Origin: Conus ventricosus
Lineage: Eukaryota; Mollusca; Gastropoda; Neogastropoda; Conidae
Assembly: GCA_018398815.1 (NCBI GenBank)
Contig: CM031615.1
Location: forward strand, 49,488,882-49,552,881
Length of the DNA stretch: 64,000 nucleotides
Direction: 5' to 3'
The notes below the pieces were generated by a model. It ran no database searches. It was given only the letters and a program-made list of their open reading frames with translations, and was not told the DNA's origin. The first letter of the stretch is position 1; every line of letters begins with the position of its first letter. The position numbers were made by a program, and so were the translations under genes. Shown piece after piece: positions 22,323 through 33,638 of the stretch.

Positions 22323-22491
22323 GTGGAAAAGCCCTACAAGTGCACCGAATGCACCGCCTCCTTTTCCTCACTGAGTAAACTGACGAATCACGTTGGGGTG
22401 CACAGTCACCAGAAAACCTGTGTGTGCGAGGAATGCGGCCAGGCTTTTGGCACCCCCTACATTCTTCAGATACATATGCGCAGGCACACAG
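22323..22491 (+). CDS. C2H2 zinc-finger protein, exon 3 (fingers 9-10)
   Basis: Phase 0 start, phase 1 end (169 nt). Acceptor TTGTTGACAG/GT and donor ACAG/GTAAGA are both clear. Encodes a linker VEKPYKC followed by finger 9 (CTECTASFSSLSKLTNH) and finger 10 (CEECGQAFGTPYILQIH), ending in the typical HTG linker split across the intron. Both fingers have all Cys and His ligands. Confidence 0.9.
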
Positions 22492-22619
22492 GTAAGAGAC
22501 ATGCGTCTGATAGCATGGAAATGCCAATGGAGTTGAGTATACTCTGGTGGATTTTTGGCCTAACCAAATTTCGGGAAAGCCAAATTATGCTGTTTAGATC
22601 CGTCAGTCGATTTTGTGTG

Positions 22620-22648
22620 TGTGTGTGTGTGTGTTTGTGTTTGTGTTT
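22620..22648. repeat. GT microsatellite
   Basis: Short TG tract just downstream of exon 3. Confidence 0.85.
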
Positions 22649-22689
22649 GAAATTCATTCACAAGCAACCACTTATCCACTATAGAAGTT

Positions 22690-23512
22690 TTTTTTGTTTT
22701 TTTTTCTTTGCTTTCCCATCTTCTGTGCCACCTCAGTGGCATTGCACCCACGCTGCTCATTCGGACACCCCATCCACAGCCACAGCCTGGTCAGTCCTGC
22801 CGCAGAACCGACACAGGCAATCCACAGGGAGCAGTCAATGTCAAGTCGTCAAGAGGCAACCCACCGGAGGAGACACTGCACTGCTGCCGGGTCACTTCGG
22901 TGGTGTTCAGTGGCGTCTGGTCTAATCCAACATATGCAGGACACCACCTACTAAGCCCCCTACTGACGACAATAATTGCTTAGTTGCGGAGCCGGCGTGA
23001 GTGAGCTCTCCCTCCGAAGGTCGCCACCACGTCCGTCCAGCGACGGCCCCCATGGACCCACCGATACCAGTGACCCCGATGGAACCAAACCAAGGTTACA
23101 GATGTGGAAAGGACATCGAAACTGAAGTCACCATGAGAGCCGGGCATGAAGGGCTACAGAATTTGATACTTTTTTTTTTAATGCTGATCGATGAGAATGA
23201 GGATGATTAAGATGATGCTACGGATTTCCATTCCGGTCTGAGACTGCATAACACGGCTGTACTCTACGCTTCCTTTCATAGACACCTGCAATGTTGGCTA
23301 GGAAATTTGAGCAACACTCTCAGAGATGCATCCATTAAGTGGATGAAATTTACTGTGTGGCCCCAGTCTTCCGAACTGAGTGTGTAGCAAACTCAAATTT
23401 GGGTAGGAGCCGGTTGAAGCAGAAAAATCCCACATGACTCGATGGGAATCAAAACCACGACCTCCCAGCCGGGAGTGGGTGGCGCTAAGCACTTCGCCAC
23501 GGCGGCTGGTTA
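22690..23512 (-). mobile_element. Long composite SINE S2 (copy a)
   Basis: Minus-strand copy flanked by CACTATAGAAGTT duplications (22677-22689 and 23513-23525). The tRNA-like head reads inward from 23512 (reverse of CCGCCGTGGCGAAGTG and GGTTTTGATTCCC). An internal A-rich stretch (about 23169-23180) separates two units, and the 3' poly-A is seen as T at 22687-22712. Lies in intron 3. Confidence 0.92.
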
Positions 23513-23525
23513 CACTATAGAAGTT

Positions 23526-24330
23526 ATTGAGTATACATATAGGAAATACTACAGGCCAAAGAGCGATGCCACATGTGACTTCATATTCCACAGCATCACA
23601 CCACTCTGTCCTTGACCATTCCACATTAATCAGATATGGCAATACTACACCAGCTCAAGTTAAAAGAAACAAGATGCAAAGCATATAAATGTACTCCCAG
23701 TTTTCCAAACCGCTTATAAATTGGCCAAGTGCTTTGTGAGATAAGAAATAAAGGCAAAATAACGGTTTTAACGGTTATTTAACCGATGTACACTTTTGAA
23801 ACTGGTATTTTAGTCCTCACTGGGCTAAAGCCTGTGTACATACCAAATTTCATCCAAATCGGACAATATGTCAAGAATAACGGTTTTTAACGGTCAGATT
23901 TTGAAACACTACATGGAAGTGCCATTTGTGTGTGATAACCTTTCTATATACAAAATTTCATTAAAACCCACCAATATATAAAAAATAACGGCAAAATAAC
24001 AGTTTAACGGTTATATAACCGATATGCACTTTTGAAACCGGTATTTTAGTCCTCACTGGGCTAAAGCCTGTGTACATATCAAATTTCATCCAAATCGGAC
24101 AATATGTCAAGAATAACGGTTTTTAACGGTCAAATTTTAAAACACTACATAGAAGTGCCATTTGTGTGTGATAACCTTTCTATATACTAAATTTAATTAA
24201 AATCCACCTATATATAAGAAATAACTGCAGAATAACGGTTTTTAATGGTTGTTTAATCCATTTTCAGCATTACATCACTTACATATGGACAGAAGATCCG
24301 ATTTGTCACAAGATCATCCAAACCGCTTAT
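23526..24330. repeat. Degenerate tandem repeat, about 237-bp period
   Basis: Recurrent blocks with AACGGTTATTTAACCGAT, TCCTCACTGGGCTAAAGCC and CAAATTTCATCCAAATCGG start near 23772, 24009 and (degraded) 24246. No coding potential of its own. Similar AAATTTCAT..AAATCGG text occurs in dispersed invertebrate repeats. Confidence 0.75.
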
Positions 24331-24786
24331 AAATTGGCCAAGTACTTTCTGAGATATTCCATAAAGGAGAAAAACCGTTACAGGCCGTTACAACCGTTAG
24401 TAATGGCTATAACGGGGCAAACTAAAACATCAGACATCATCCGTGACCCATAATGAACATACCTGCTAATTTTCATAAAGGTCGGCCAAGTACTTTCTGA
24501 GATATTCCATAAAGAAGAAAAACCGTTACAGGCCGTTACAGCCGTTAGTAACGGTTATAACGGTAAACTAAAACATTGGGCATTATTCGTGACCCATAAT
24601 GAACATACCTACAAATTTTCAGAAAGATTGGTCAAGTAGTTTCTGAGATATTCCATAAAGAAGAAAAAGCGTTACAGGTAAACTAAAACATCGGGCATCA
24701 TCCTTGACCCATAATAAACATACCTGCAAATTTTCAGAAAGATTGACCCAGTAGTTTTGTCTGGAGCGAGTAGAACACATTTTGAC
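24331..24786. repeat. Tandem repeat, about 146-bp period
   Basis: Three units starting near 24334, 24485 and 24634 share CAAGTACTTTCTGAGATATTCC, CGTTACAGGCCGTTAC and GACCCATAATGAACATACC. They run into the CA microsatellite. Confidence 0.75.
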
Positions 24787-24829
24787 CACGGACACACAGA
24801 CAGACACACACACACACACACACACACAC

Positions 24830-24872
<43 letters not shown>
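24787..24872. repeat. CA microsatellite
   Basis: Long (CA)n with one CCC interruption. Confidence 0.95.
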
Positions 24873-24877
<5 letters not shown>

Positions 24878-25027
24878 GACAGCATTTCTTCGTTCCCATT
24901 CTAAAGTACTCCCTGTTCTTTAAGAACTGGGAGTACAAAAAGCTAGCCATGCTCCACTGAAAGTTAGGGAAGTGTCCTGGCTAGTTCTATGTGCCTTTCA
25001 TATAAATACAGGGAGACCTCTTATTAA

Positions 25028-26140
25028 AGGTCTGCTTTAGAGATTTTCGATAATTTGTTAAAAACAGGTCTACATGTCATATAACTAGAGTATGGTATTC
25101 ATTTTTTTTTTTTATAAATCGCCGGAAGAACTTAATAGATAAAAAACGACTTTTGCACACCTGTTCAAACCCCGCGCGGAAGACCGAAACCGTGACGTCA
25201 CTTGATGGAGTGGCCGTCAGCCGTGACCTACACAACATAGCAACGCCAAGTGAAATCAACATGAGTTGCGACCCCCCAGCCTGAAGTCATGAGGGGGTGG
25301 CAGATATTTGGCTGTAGGCGAGTGCAGCAGCTCTGCAGGAGACGGATATTCTTTGCACACATTTTCATCTGATCCAGATACTCGAAAGAAGTGGATTCGG
25401 TTCGTGCAAACATGCGGGGCCGCTAAGTTCTTTTTGCACGTCAGTTCGAGCTGGACCACGGAAACGAGCTATTCTGACAATTGCCGAGCCCGTTCCAGTG
25501 GATCAAAAACTTCGTCTGCATTGTGCGCGTATACTTTGAAGGCGGAGTGGTGAGCTCGTACAGATGAGTATGGTAGTCGCACGTTTATTCTGTTCTTATC
25601 TATGGACAGATCACACTTGTTAAATTGAATGAACACGTTAAGGGTTGAGGAAGGAGAATCTCCGCTTGCCGCCACGCTGATCGCATCAAGAAGTCAGTCA
25701 GTAACTCCCTTGAGATTTCGGTAAATTTCGTACGCCTTGGAATGCTGTGTTGGGGCCCAGGGGAAAATGAATAGCTCTTTTTTCGGTGGTCCAGTTGGAA
25801 CTGCGTGGTTAAAAAAAATTTGGCGTTCAAACTGAAAAGGTAAAGGGCCCTTGCGGGAAACATCCCCAGAGCCCCTTGGCAGTCGAAATCAAGCCCTGTT
25901 TTTTAAGAAAAATAAATCCGGCGAGTTGTGAAAAGAACCTAGAATCGTTTCGTCGCCTTTTTGCTGCATCATGTGACTCATATCCAAGAGCATTTAAACC
26001 CTGCCAAGTTTTTGTTGTTCCTCCCTTTTTCTTCGGGCGATTTCTTTTGTGTCGGGAGCGAATCAATGTTTTTTTATCAATTTTTCAAACTTTCTATTTC
26101 GCATTAGGTGACCAATTATCGAAAAACTTCTAATAGACCT
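25028..26140. mobile_element. Non-autonomous TTAA-flanked DNA element
   Basis: About 1.1-kb segment with TTAA on both sides (25024-25027, 26141-26144) and imperfect terminal inverted repeats of about 33 nt: AGGTCT at each end and a shared TTTCGATAATT core. TTAA duplication is typical of piggyBac-type transposons. No transposase frame is present, and short frames inside are not recognisable. Lies in intron 3. Confidence 0.68.
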
Positions 26141-26670
26141 TTAAAGACCACCACCACGTATCACCCCCTACTGCCCTAAAAAAGACCTCCCCCCTTTAAA
26201 GACTATTTCTGACACTTTTTCTCTTTGTTGTTGATTAGTTGACCTTGCCATAAATGTTTTCCCTTAAAAACCCCGATTTTTTATTTTTTTTTTTTCCCTT
26301 AAGGTTGGGTATAGAGAGGGTTTATCTGACGGGATGCTTTGTAGTTGGTGTACATGTGAAATTATTGCAAGTGGGGCCTTGGTTGGGTATGGGAACAAAA
26401 ATAAATGTCCTGAAAATTTCATTTTTGAACAGGTAAAATGTTTAAAATTTTATGTGTGGGCCCTTTGGTTTTGGGTATGGGAAAAAAAGTAACTGTACCT
26501 GAAAAAACATTTATGAACAGGAAAAAGTATTACCTAAAGAGTAAATGGCAGGGGGAAAAAAAGCAGGGAGGGGGGACGTAGATGCAAGGGAAGGGAGGTA
26601 AAAGGGTTGGGGCAGTTTGACCCCCAGTGGAGGGGAAGGGGGTGAACTCAAAAGTTGCAATGTGTGACAG
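26141..26670 (+). other. Intron 3, distal part
   Basis: T-rich and A-rich DNA with two diverged copies of an approximately 110-bp unit (GGGTATGGGAACAAAA / GGGTATGGGAAAAAAA and TTTTTGAACAGG / TTTATGAACAGG) near 26385-26520. No exon found. Confidence 0.5.
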
Positions 26671-26804
26671 GGGAGAGGCCGTTCCAGTGCAGCGAGTGTC
26701 CAGAGAGTTTCATCGACAAGACCAGCCTGAAACGCCCCCAGCTGCAGCACGAACCCATGTCGCGGGAACTGTGCCACGTCTGTGGGGCAGGATTTCCCTC
26801 CAAG
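26671..26804 (+). CDS. C2H2 zinc-finger protein, exon 4 (finger 11 and first half of 12)
   Basis: 134 nt, entering in phase 1 and leaving in phase 0. Acceptor GTGTGACAG/GGG and donor AAG/GTGGGA. Finger 11 (CSECPESFIDKTSLKR) has Pro where the first zinc-binding His is expected, so it probably binds zinc poorly. Finger 12 begins CHVCGAGFPSK and is completed only by exon 5, giving exact C2H2 spacing. That completion is the best support for the splice. Confidence 0.88.
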
Positions 26805-27540
26805 GTGGGAGTAGGGGTGGGGGTGGGGATTATGGGGGTGGGCTTACCTTCATCAAAATCATTTCCTCACCCTCCTCCACTTAGTCTTTCTTTTGCCTTC
26901 TCTTTTTCTTTTCCTCCGTCACTCTCTTATTTTTCGTTCCTCGTGCTAGAGCTCTGAAGCTCACGTTGGTGAGGTGTGTGTGTGTGTGTGTCTATGTGTG
27001 TGTGTCTATGTATATTTGTGTGTGTGTGTGTGTGTTATAATCCCACTAGTAAGACATCTATGTAATGTGTTTGGGGATGATGACTAATATGACACTGGTG
27101 TGCATGGTTTTTGTGCGTGTCCCCATCCCATGACACATGATGATGTACTCTTTTAAGGACAGAACAGGACTGAAGGTCTGTAGAACATATTTTCTTGATT
27201 TTTTGGTTAATATATTCATTTTAAACTCTCATCTCGGGGCATGGCTGGCATGGTGGGGTGAGGTGTCAAGATGCTTTTTCCAAAGTCTGTGGTTCCATTC
27301 CCACTCCAGATGGACTTTGCTGCCAACCATCCCACTTTCACAGAAGATTATTATGCTCAAACGCACATTTTCATTCACTTGACATAAATTCTGCTCACAC
27401 ACAAAAAAAGGTGGTTTATTCAAGGGTTTGCACATCTGCTGTGTGTATAGCTGAAGAGCCTGTATGGAAAACTTACTTCATGTCAAAAGGACTACTGGAA
27501 CGATTTACCTGAGGCAAAAGAAGAAAAAGAAAACAAAACT
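26805..27540 (+). other. Intron 4, proximal part
   Basis: GT microsatellite at 26971-27034. Otherwise no feature recognised. Confidence 0.5.
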
Positions 27541-27939
27541 GAGTGCGATTCATGTTGCTTTCTGCTGTCATGAAGCGAATGCTGCTGAACCCAGTCTGCA
27601 GTTCGGCCTGTGGAAGTGTTCAGCTTGTCAGAAAAAACCTTACAGATGTTCGTCCGTCCCTCCTTGAGTCAAGACACTACAGTGGCACTGATGATTTCTG
27701 AAGTGCAAAGATAAGCCAAGTCATAAGAAGATGAAGCTAGTGACAGTGTGCTTCAAAAATGTTAAAGAGCAATGATGTATTGGTTGAGACTGATTCTGTG
27801 AAGCACTTGACAAACAGAAAGAAAACAAAGAGTCTGGAATGTCATTGTTTTGTTTTTTGGGTGTGTCAGTGATGTATTCTCCTTGACTGTCAGAAATTCC
27901 TGTCAGTTTTCAAAAGTGTTCCTCTTCAGACTCGTCAGA
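27541..27939 (+). repeat. Diverged duplicate segment (paralogue at 58580-58980)
   Basis: About 400 bp alignable with 58580-58980 (GCTTTCTGCTGTCATGA, CACTTGACAAA, GAAATTCCTGTCAGTTTTC). A short frame here contains KCSACQKKPYRC, faintly finger-like, but there is no splice support. Function unknown. It leads directly into the 34-bp minisatellite. Confidence 0.7.
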
Positions 27940-28766
27940 GGTTGGCAACTCTGTCTAGATCAAAGAGAGGTTCTATTGGCAGCTCTGTCTAGATCAAAGA
28001 GAGGTTCTGTTGGCAGCTCTGTCTATCTGTTGGCAGCTCTGTCTAGATCAAAGAGAGGTTCTGTTGGCAGCTCTGTCTAGATCAAAGAGAGGTTCTATTG
28101 GCAGCTCTGTCTAGATCAAAGAGAGGTTCTGTTGGCAGCTCTGTCTAGATCAAAGAGAGGTTCTGTTGGCAGCTCTGTCTAGATCAAAGAGAGGTTCTGT
28201 TGGCAGCTCTGTCTATCTGTTGGCAGCTCTGTCTTATCAAAGAGAGGTTCTGTTGGCAGCTCTGTCTAGATCAAGAGAGGTTCTGTTGGCAGCTCTGTCT
28301 ATCTGTTGGCAGCTCTGTCTTATCAAAGAGAGGTTCTGTTGGCAGCTCTGTCTAGATCAAAGAGAGGTTCTATTGGCAGCTCTGTCTAGATCAAAGAGAG
28401 GTTCTGTTGGCAGCTCTGTCTAGATCAAAGAGAGGTTCTGTTGGCAGCTCTGTCTAGATCAAAGAGAGGTTCTGTTGGCAGCTCTGTCTATCTGTTGGCA
28501 GCTCTGTCTTATCAAAGAGAGGTTCTGTTGGCAGCTCTGTCTAGATCAAAGAGAGGTTCTGTTGGCAGCTCTGTTTATCTGTTGGCAGCTCTGTCTTATC
28601 AAAGAGAGGTTCTGTTGGCAGCTCTGTCTAGATCAAAGAGAGGTTCTATTGGCAGCTCTGTCTAGATCAAAGAGAGGTTCTGTTGGCAGCTCTGTCTAGA
28701 TCAAAGAGAGGTTCTGTTGGCAGCTCTGTCTATCTGTTGGCAGCTCTGTCTTATCAAAGAGAGGTG
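27940..28766. repeat. 34-bp minisatellite
   Basis: About two dozen units of GTTGGCAGCTCTGTCTAGAT plus CAAAGAGAGGTTCT, with recurring shorter variants (GTTGGCAGCTCTGTCTATCT). Open in several frames only because 34 is not a multiple of three and the unit lacks stops. Not a gene. Lies in intron 4. Confidence 0.95.
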
Positions 28767-28954
28767 CTAATGGAAGAAAACATCTGTGCAGATTCCAGCG
28801 CCATCCAAGTTCTTTTGTGGAGACTTTACGTTCAGGTCCAGCGCCCAAAGACATCCATGAACAAGATTGTACATGCCCTATGCCATCTTTTGAAGAGGAG
28901 AGGCCATGCTGTGGTTGTGGGTTCAGTGACATGGAAAGGCAGAATGGTGCTACT

Positions 28955-29198
28955 GTTTCAGTCTCAGTTTCATCAAGAAGGTATTGCTGCGCAAGGTTTA
29001 GTCCATATATGCTACACCACATCTGCAAAGTTTTGAGACCACACTGTGCATGATTTAAAGCTGATGGATGAATTATATTATCACTAAGATGAGAGAATTT
29101 AAGAAGAAGGTCTTGTGGCTACGACTTAGCAGATGCCTGACCTAAGCATTAGCCCAACGCGCTGGTCAGACCTTGAGTGCCTACCTAACATTGGTTGT
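28955..29198 (+). mobile_element. SINE-like repeat S3 (copy a)
   Basis: About 240 bp starting CAGTTTCATCAAGAAGG and ending near CTAACATTGG, with core GCAGATGCCTGACCTA and AGCCCAACGCGCTGGTCAG. The reverse complement recurs at 34494-34735. No tRNA-like head was recognised. Confidence 0.75.
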
Positions 29199-29482
29199 GC
29201 CATTATTATCATTGTGTGTATAAGTAGTGAGTGGGTGCTACCTTAATGGTTGGATTAAAATGGTCACATAGGCAAAACTTTTACCAGTGGTAAATCTCCA
29301 GATTCTAGCTGGGAAACAAGAGAGAGAGGGAAACTCTCTTCTGAAAAACTTGAAGTGGGGTGGGGGTTGGGTAGGTTGTGTGTGTGACTCAGAAAAAGAA
29401 ATCACTAACCTGTCTGCTGCAAAGGGGGATTGAACCCAGGAGGTATGGAAAAAGAAAACTGTGCTTTATCCAAAAGGCCAAC

Positions 29483-29937
29483 CATCGAAATTGTCAAACA
29501 ATGAGCGTGATTGCACCCATCCAAATAATCATTCTACAGACAGCAATTATCAAACAATGAGCGTGATTGCACCAATCAAAATAATCATTCTACAGACAGC
29601 AATTATCAAATATTGAAGATGATTGTACCCATGGAAATAATAATCATACAGGCAGCAATTAACAAATAATGAGCATGATTGTACCAGTCAAAATAATCAT
29701 CACACAGACATCAATTATCAAATGATAAGCATGATTGTACCAATCAAATAATCATCATACAGACAGCAATTATCAAACAATGTGCATGATTATACCCATT
29801 AAAAATAATCATTATTCAGACCGCAATTATCAAATGATGAGCATGATTGTACCAATCAAAATAATCATCATATAGACAGCAATTGTCAAACAATGAACAT
29901 GATTATACCATCAAAATAATCATCATACAGACCAGCC
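29483..29937. repeat. Tandem repeat of about 57 bp
   Basis: About eight diverged units with CAATTATCAAACAATGAGC, GATTGTACC and AAATAATCATCATACAGACAG. Ends about 45 bp before exon 5. Confidence 0.9.
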
Positions 29938-29983
29938 TGACTGTCCCTGCTGAAATGATAGAAAAGCCTTTGTGTCATCGCAG

Positions 29984-30182
29984 GCCCACCTGGCGTTTCA
30001 CATTCAGCGGCACACCACGGAACGTCCCTTCAAGTGCAACCACTGCGGCAAGGCCTATAAGACCACGGGGGACCTCAAGACTCACATGAAGTCCCACACG
30101 ACTATCGGCCCTTCCAGTGCCCCCCTGTTCGTATGCTGCTCGCATCAAACCATGCTTGCCCAACACATGCGTAAGCACACAG
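29984..30182 (+). CDS. C2H2 zinc-finger protein, exon 5 (end of finger 12, 13, degenerate 14)
   Basis: 199 nt, phase 0 to phase 1. Acceptor GTCATCGCAG and donor ACAG/GTGAGT. Completes finger 12 (AHLAFHIQRH), then finger 13 (CNHCGKAYKTTGDLKTH) intact. Finger 14 keeps its second half (SHQTMLAQHMRKH) in frame, but the Cys half (RPFQC) lies in a neighbouring frame. A small indel has thus been followed by a compensating one, and the frame stays open with the first Cys ligand lost. The HTG linker splits across the next intron. Confidence 0.88.
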
Positions 30183-30588
30183 GTGAGTGGTAGGCTTACG
30201 GGTAAATTTTTTGAAATTCTGATGAAACCACCAAAGCTTCGTGTTTATTTTTGTTCTTTGTTTTTGTAAAAGGAATACTCCCATTTCTGTTGGAGATGTG
30301 TTATATCGCCATTACTGCAGTAAATTTATTAGGTTTACTCCTATAGATGCCCACTTTCTGGCCAATGAACATTTGGTGGGGACCTGCTGTTTAAGAGTTT
30401 TATAGAATTTTTCAGAGGAAAGTAGCATTCAGTTTCTTGTATGAGATATGATAAAGTACCAGAAGAAATTATTTTGGAAATTTCAGGGGGGAAAATAAAA
30501 TTCAGTTTCTTGTCTGAAATGAAAAGTACTTGTGATTCAGTATCTTGAAATTTTAAATGCCCATGACGACATCAACTAGTTACCAAAT
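30183..30588 (+). other. Intron 5, proximal part
   Basis: No exon seen. Contains two related copies of TTCAGTTTCTTGT-ATGAAAAG-type sequence (about 30430-30570), the second of which is duplicated again inside the ribozyme-like element. Confidence 0.5.
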
Positions 30589-30997
30589 AAATCTTAAATA
30601 AATGTTAGCGAACCGCCAGAGAACGTGGACAAACAAGTCACAAGACAAAACCACAACGCATTTCGACCTCTTAGGTCTTCCTCGGGTGAGACATAAACGA
30701 ATAAACAACGAAAATTCACTTAGCTTTGATCGCTTCAGATCGCTTAGGGTTCAGCGCAAGGAAGAAGGCGTTTGAATGAGAACGAGGCTGTTGGAAGGGA
30801 AAAACCTTCAGTTTCTTGTCTGAAATGAAAAGTACTTGTGATTCAGTATTTGAAATTTTAAATGCCCATGACGACCTAAGAGGTCGAAATGCGTTGTGTT
30901 TTGTCTTGTGACTCGTTTGTCCACGTTCTCTGGGCGGTTCGCTAACATTTTTTTAAGATTTGTTTAGATTTCCCCCTGCAGTCGTCTCGCTTTGCAG
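30589..30997. mobile_element. Small hammerhead-motif element, inverted composite copy
   Basis: 409 bp between 13-bp duplications CTAGTTACCAAAT (30576-30588 and 30998-31010). The left arm reads GCGAACCGCC then GACCTCTTAGGTC. The right arm carries the reverse complements (GACCTAAGAGGTCGAAAT, GGCGGTTCGC), so two copies lie head to head. Between them is a roughly 68-bp copy of the flanking intron (30809-30876 matches 30500-30570). Ends in TGCAGTCGTCTCGCTTTGCA as at 46161-46180. Related to 45945-46185. Confidence 0.8.
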
Positions 30998-31010
30998 CTA
31001 GTTACCAAAT

Positions 31011-31722
31011 GTTTTTCTATTTAAAAAAAAAAAGATGAATAAATAAGGAAAATGTTCACTTGCCGTCTTCATGTACAGCTGTCAGCTGATAAGGACTCTG
31101 AGATGATGTTCATAGTCTGTTGAGGAATTTCGTTTTTTCTCCCTCTGAAATTTTTAAACTACAGTTGGATTCCTCCCACCCCTGTCCCCATCAACCTCTC
31201 CCCCTTCCTCCCTGGATGATGTGACTTGCCCCCGTCCCCCGTCCTCCTCTCCCCTCATGTTCCTGTCTCAAATGTTAAACATGGGAGCACCATGTGCTTG
31301 AGGGTTTCTTTCCATATATGTACAGGGATTCCTCTGAGCTTTGAGACATTAAACGTGGATGGTTGCTCTTAAAAATGACCAGAATGTTTTCAGTGAAAAT
31401 GACATCTCATCCTCCTGATTTTTTTGCCAAATCTGCCAGACACAGCGGACAATGTTTATGATCAAGCTGCATCCAATTATCTGTTTTTATGAACTAACTC
31501 CAGAGAAGTTATTTTTCGCCAGCATGCATATGGTTCAATAGAACTAAACGTGATGGTCTCAGAAGAAAGAAGTCTGAAGTTGGTGGTGGTGCATTTGTAT
31601 TCACCGTTTTCGACTGCTGTGGACCAAAAGTGAAGTAAGTTGAGGACTTTTCTGTATGGTCACACACCAGGACAAAAGAAATAGTCTGTGATTGTGTGCC
31701 ACTGCAACAAATGGACAGTCCA
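31011..31722 (+). other. Intron 5, middle part
   Basis: Pyrimidine-rich in 31160-31260. No exon or repeat recognised. Confidence 0.5.
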
Positions 31723-32159
31723 GCCGGGCGCCTGAACAGCTCAGTGGTAGAGGGCTGGACTCGTAATCTTGGGGTTGCGGGTTTGAATCTCCGCCGGGCC
31801 GTTTTGGTACAGGGGGATTTTTCCCTTGGAGTTAACATTGGTTCTGACTCCATTCCCATACAGTCCTTCGAATGAGACTATAAACTGAAGTTCATGTGTG
31901 AATGCACACATAACATCTTGCACACACGTAAAATCCCATCACCAACTTTTGGAAGAGAAGGCCAGTGTGGCCGTTGGTATGGAGACACGTTACACATAGC
32001 ATGCAGCTTCCCCGAAGTTGGGGTATGGCTGCCTTAATGGTGGGATAAAAAATGGTTGTATACACAAAATTCCCCCCCCTTTGTTGGGTAGATGCATGTC
32101 TATACAGGGAGTGTCTGCAGGAGTATCAGCCTGCGTACGCAGAAGAAGAAGAAGAAGAC
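31723..32159 (+). mobile_element. tRNA-derived SINE S1 (copy b)
   Basis: Head with A box CAGCTCAGTGGTAGAG and B box GGTTTGAATC, S1 body (GTTAACATTGGTTCTGACTCC, AAATCCCATCACCAACTTT), and a GAA-repeat tail at 32141-32158. Sense orientation in intron 5. Confidence 0.9.
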
Positions 32160-33638
32160 AGTTCAGCCCCTTTCAAAGCTAGAAAGCCAGTGAAAGTGGG
32201 TTATTTTAAGTTATAAATCAAATTAATGAGTCACGTTTTAAAAGAGGCCTATTTCAGTTCTGTGTAACTTGCCAGAAACAACTCTCCCCATTTTCTTGTT
32301 TTGCTTTGTTTTGGACTGATTTTTGTCATTGTTGTTGAAATGAATGTACCACAGTAGCGCACATCTTTTTTCCTAAGCATCATACACTTTGTCCTGTAGG
32401 TCACCAAACACGCCATTGATTTTCCTCGACCTATCCTCAAGTAAGAATGAGTTATTACTGTCCTGCATAGTTTGCCAACAGCAGTTCTCTTTTATTCAAA
32501 GGAAAGCATCGATTTGGCAAAATCTATCTTTCCCACTCATCCTGACATTTTGTCCAGTGGGTTTTCAAAATGTCGTGTTGATTTTTCTGAGTTTGGACAT
32601 GTCTCCTGAGTGTTTGAACTACGGATGGAACGCTGTTTAGTTTGCAGAAGGCTTGCTGTGTAAAGGATGTTTTACAGCTTGTCATAACAAGTGCAGAAGG
32701 CTTGCTGTGTAAAGGATGTTTTACAGCTTGTCATAACAAGTTCGTTTCAAATTGAGGTGACTGCAGGCCAAACTTGAAACAAACTTGTAAGAAAAAACAA
32801 CAACTGGGCCTCCGACCAAAAGAAACAAATCACAAGTCGATTACAAGTCTAGTAATTTGTTTCTTCTGTTCTGCAGCATAATAAAATTTCTTTTAAGTTT
32901 GTCATAACATTACACATCACCATTTTTTTTTCTCTTCATTTTAGGCTTGTGGAACATGTAGTTATCTTTGTTTCATTCACTCGCTGGCTGTATGTGTAGT
33001 ATCCATTTCCTTGTGGAAATAATTGTTGAAATGTTTTCTGCAATTTTGATAATATTAGTTACTTATAAATGTAATTTGAAGCTGGATGTTGTGGAAAAAA
33101 AAGAGCAATGGATAGTATTTTTCCACTGCACAATTTTTGTAATAGATAACAGCACTGCAATAAGATTCTTAACTGAAACGGTATGGCTAGGACATAGCTA
33201 TGTCCTTTAGCCTTCAATTAAAGTCTGCTGTGCTGTACTTTTTTTATTTGATTTTGTTCTTTTTCAGTGTCTTTCTTCTCGGTTTCCCTTTCAATTTTCA
33301 TATAGCTCTTCTTTGTTTTTCTTTCTCTTTTCAGTCTGAATGTTTGTCTTTCAGTTTTTATTCAGATGCGTTTTGTGTTGGGTTTAATTCAGTTTGTGAA
33401 ATTTATCTAGTTCATTTGGATTCATTTATTTTTGTCTCTTTTTTATGTAAGTGTATTTTTAATATTCTTCATTTACGTAGTTCATTTTCTTATAATTTTA
33501 GCAGTTGGTTGCTTTTCTTTTGTCTTGTCCTTTACTCAACATCTTTCTTGCCTAACTTCTTTCTTTGGTGTTTTTGTTTTTTGTTTCTTGTTTCCCATCC
33601 ATCGTTCTTACCTCCCTTTCTGTCTTGTATTGGGGCAG
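32160..33638 (+). other. Intron 5, distal part
   Basis: A 50-bp direct duplication (TGCAGAAGGCTTGCTGTGTA...) spans 32644-32742. The last 400 bp are T-rich, forming a very long polypyrimidine tract before the acceptor TGGGGCAG at 33638. No additional exon was found. Confidence 0.55.

Noticed and set aside
27940..28766. Repetitive protein-coding gene
   Set aside because: Open frames arise from a 34-bp repeat without stops and change frame with each unit.
27940..28766. CRISPR array
   Set aside because: Tandem units without unique spacers, in animal DNA. The same applies to the 35-bp LTR array.
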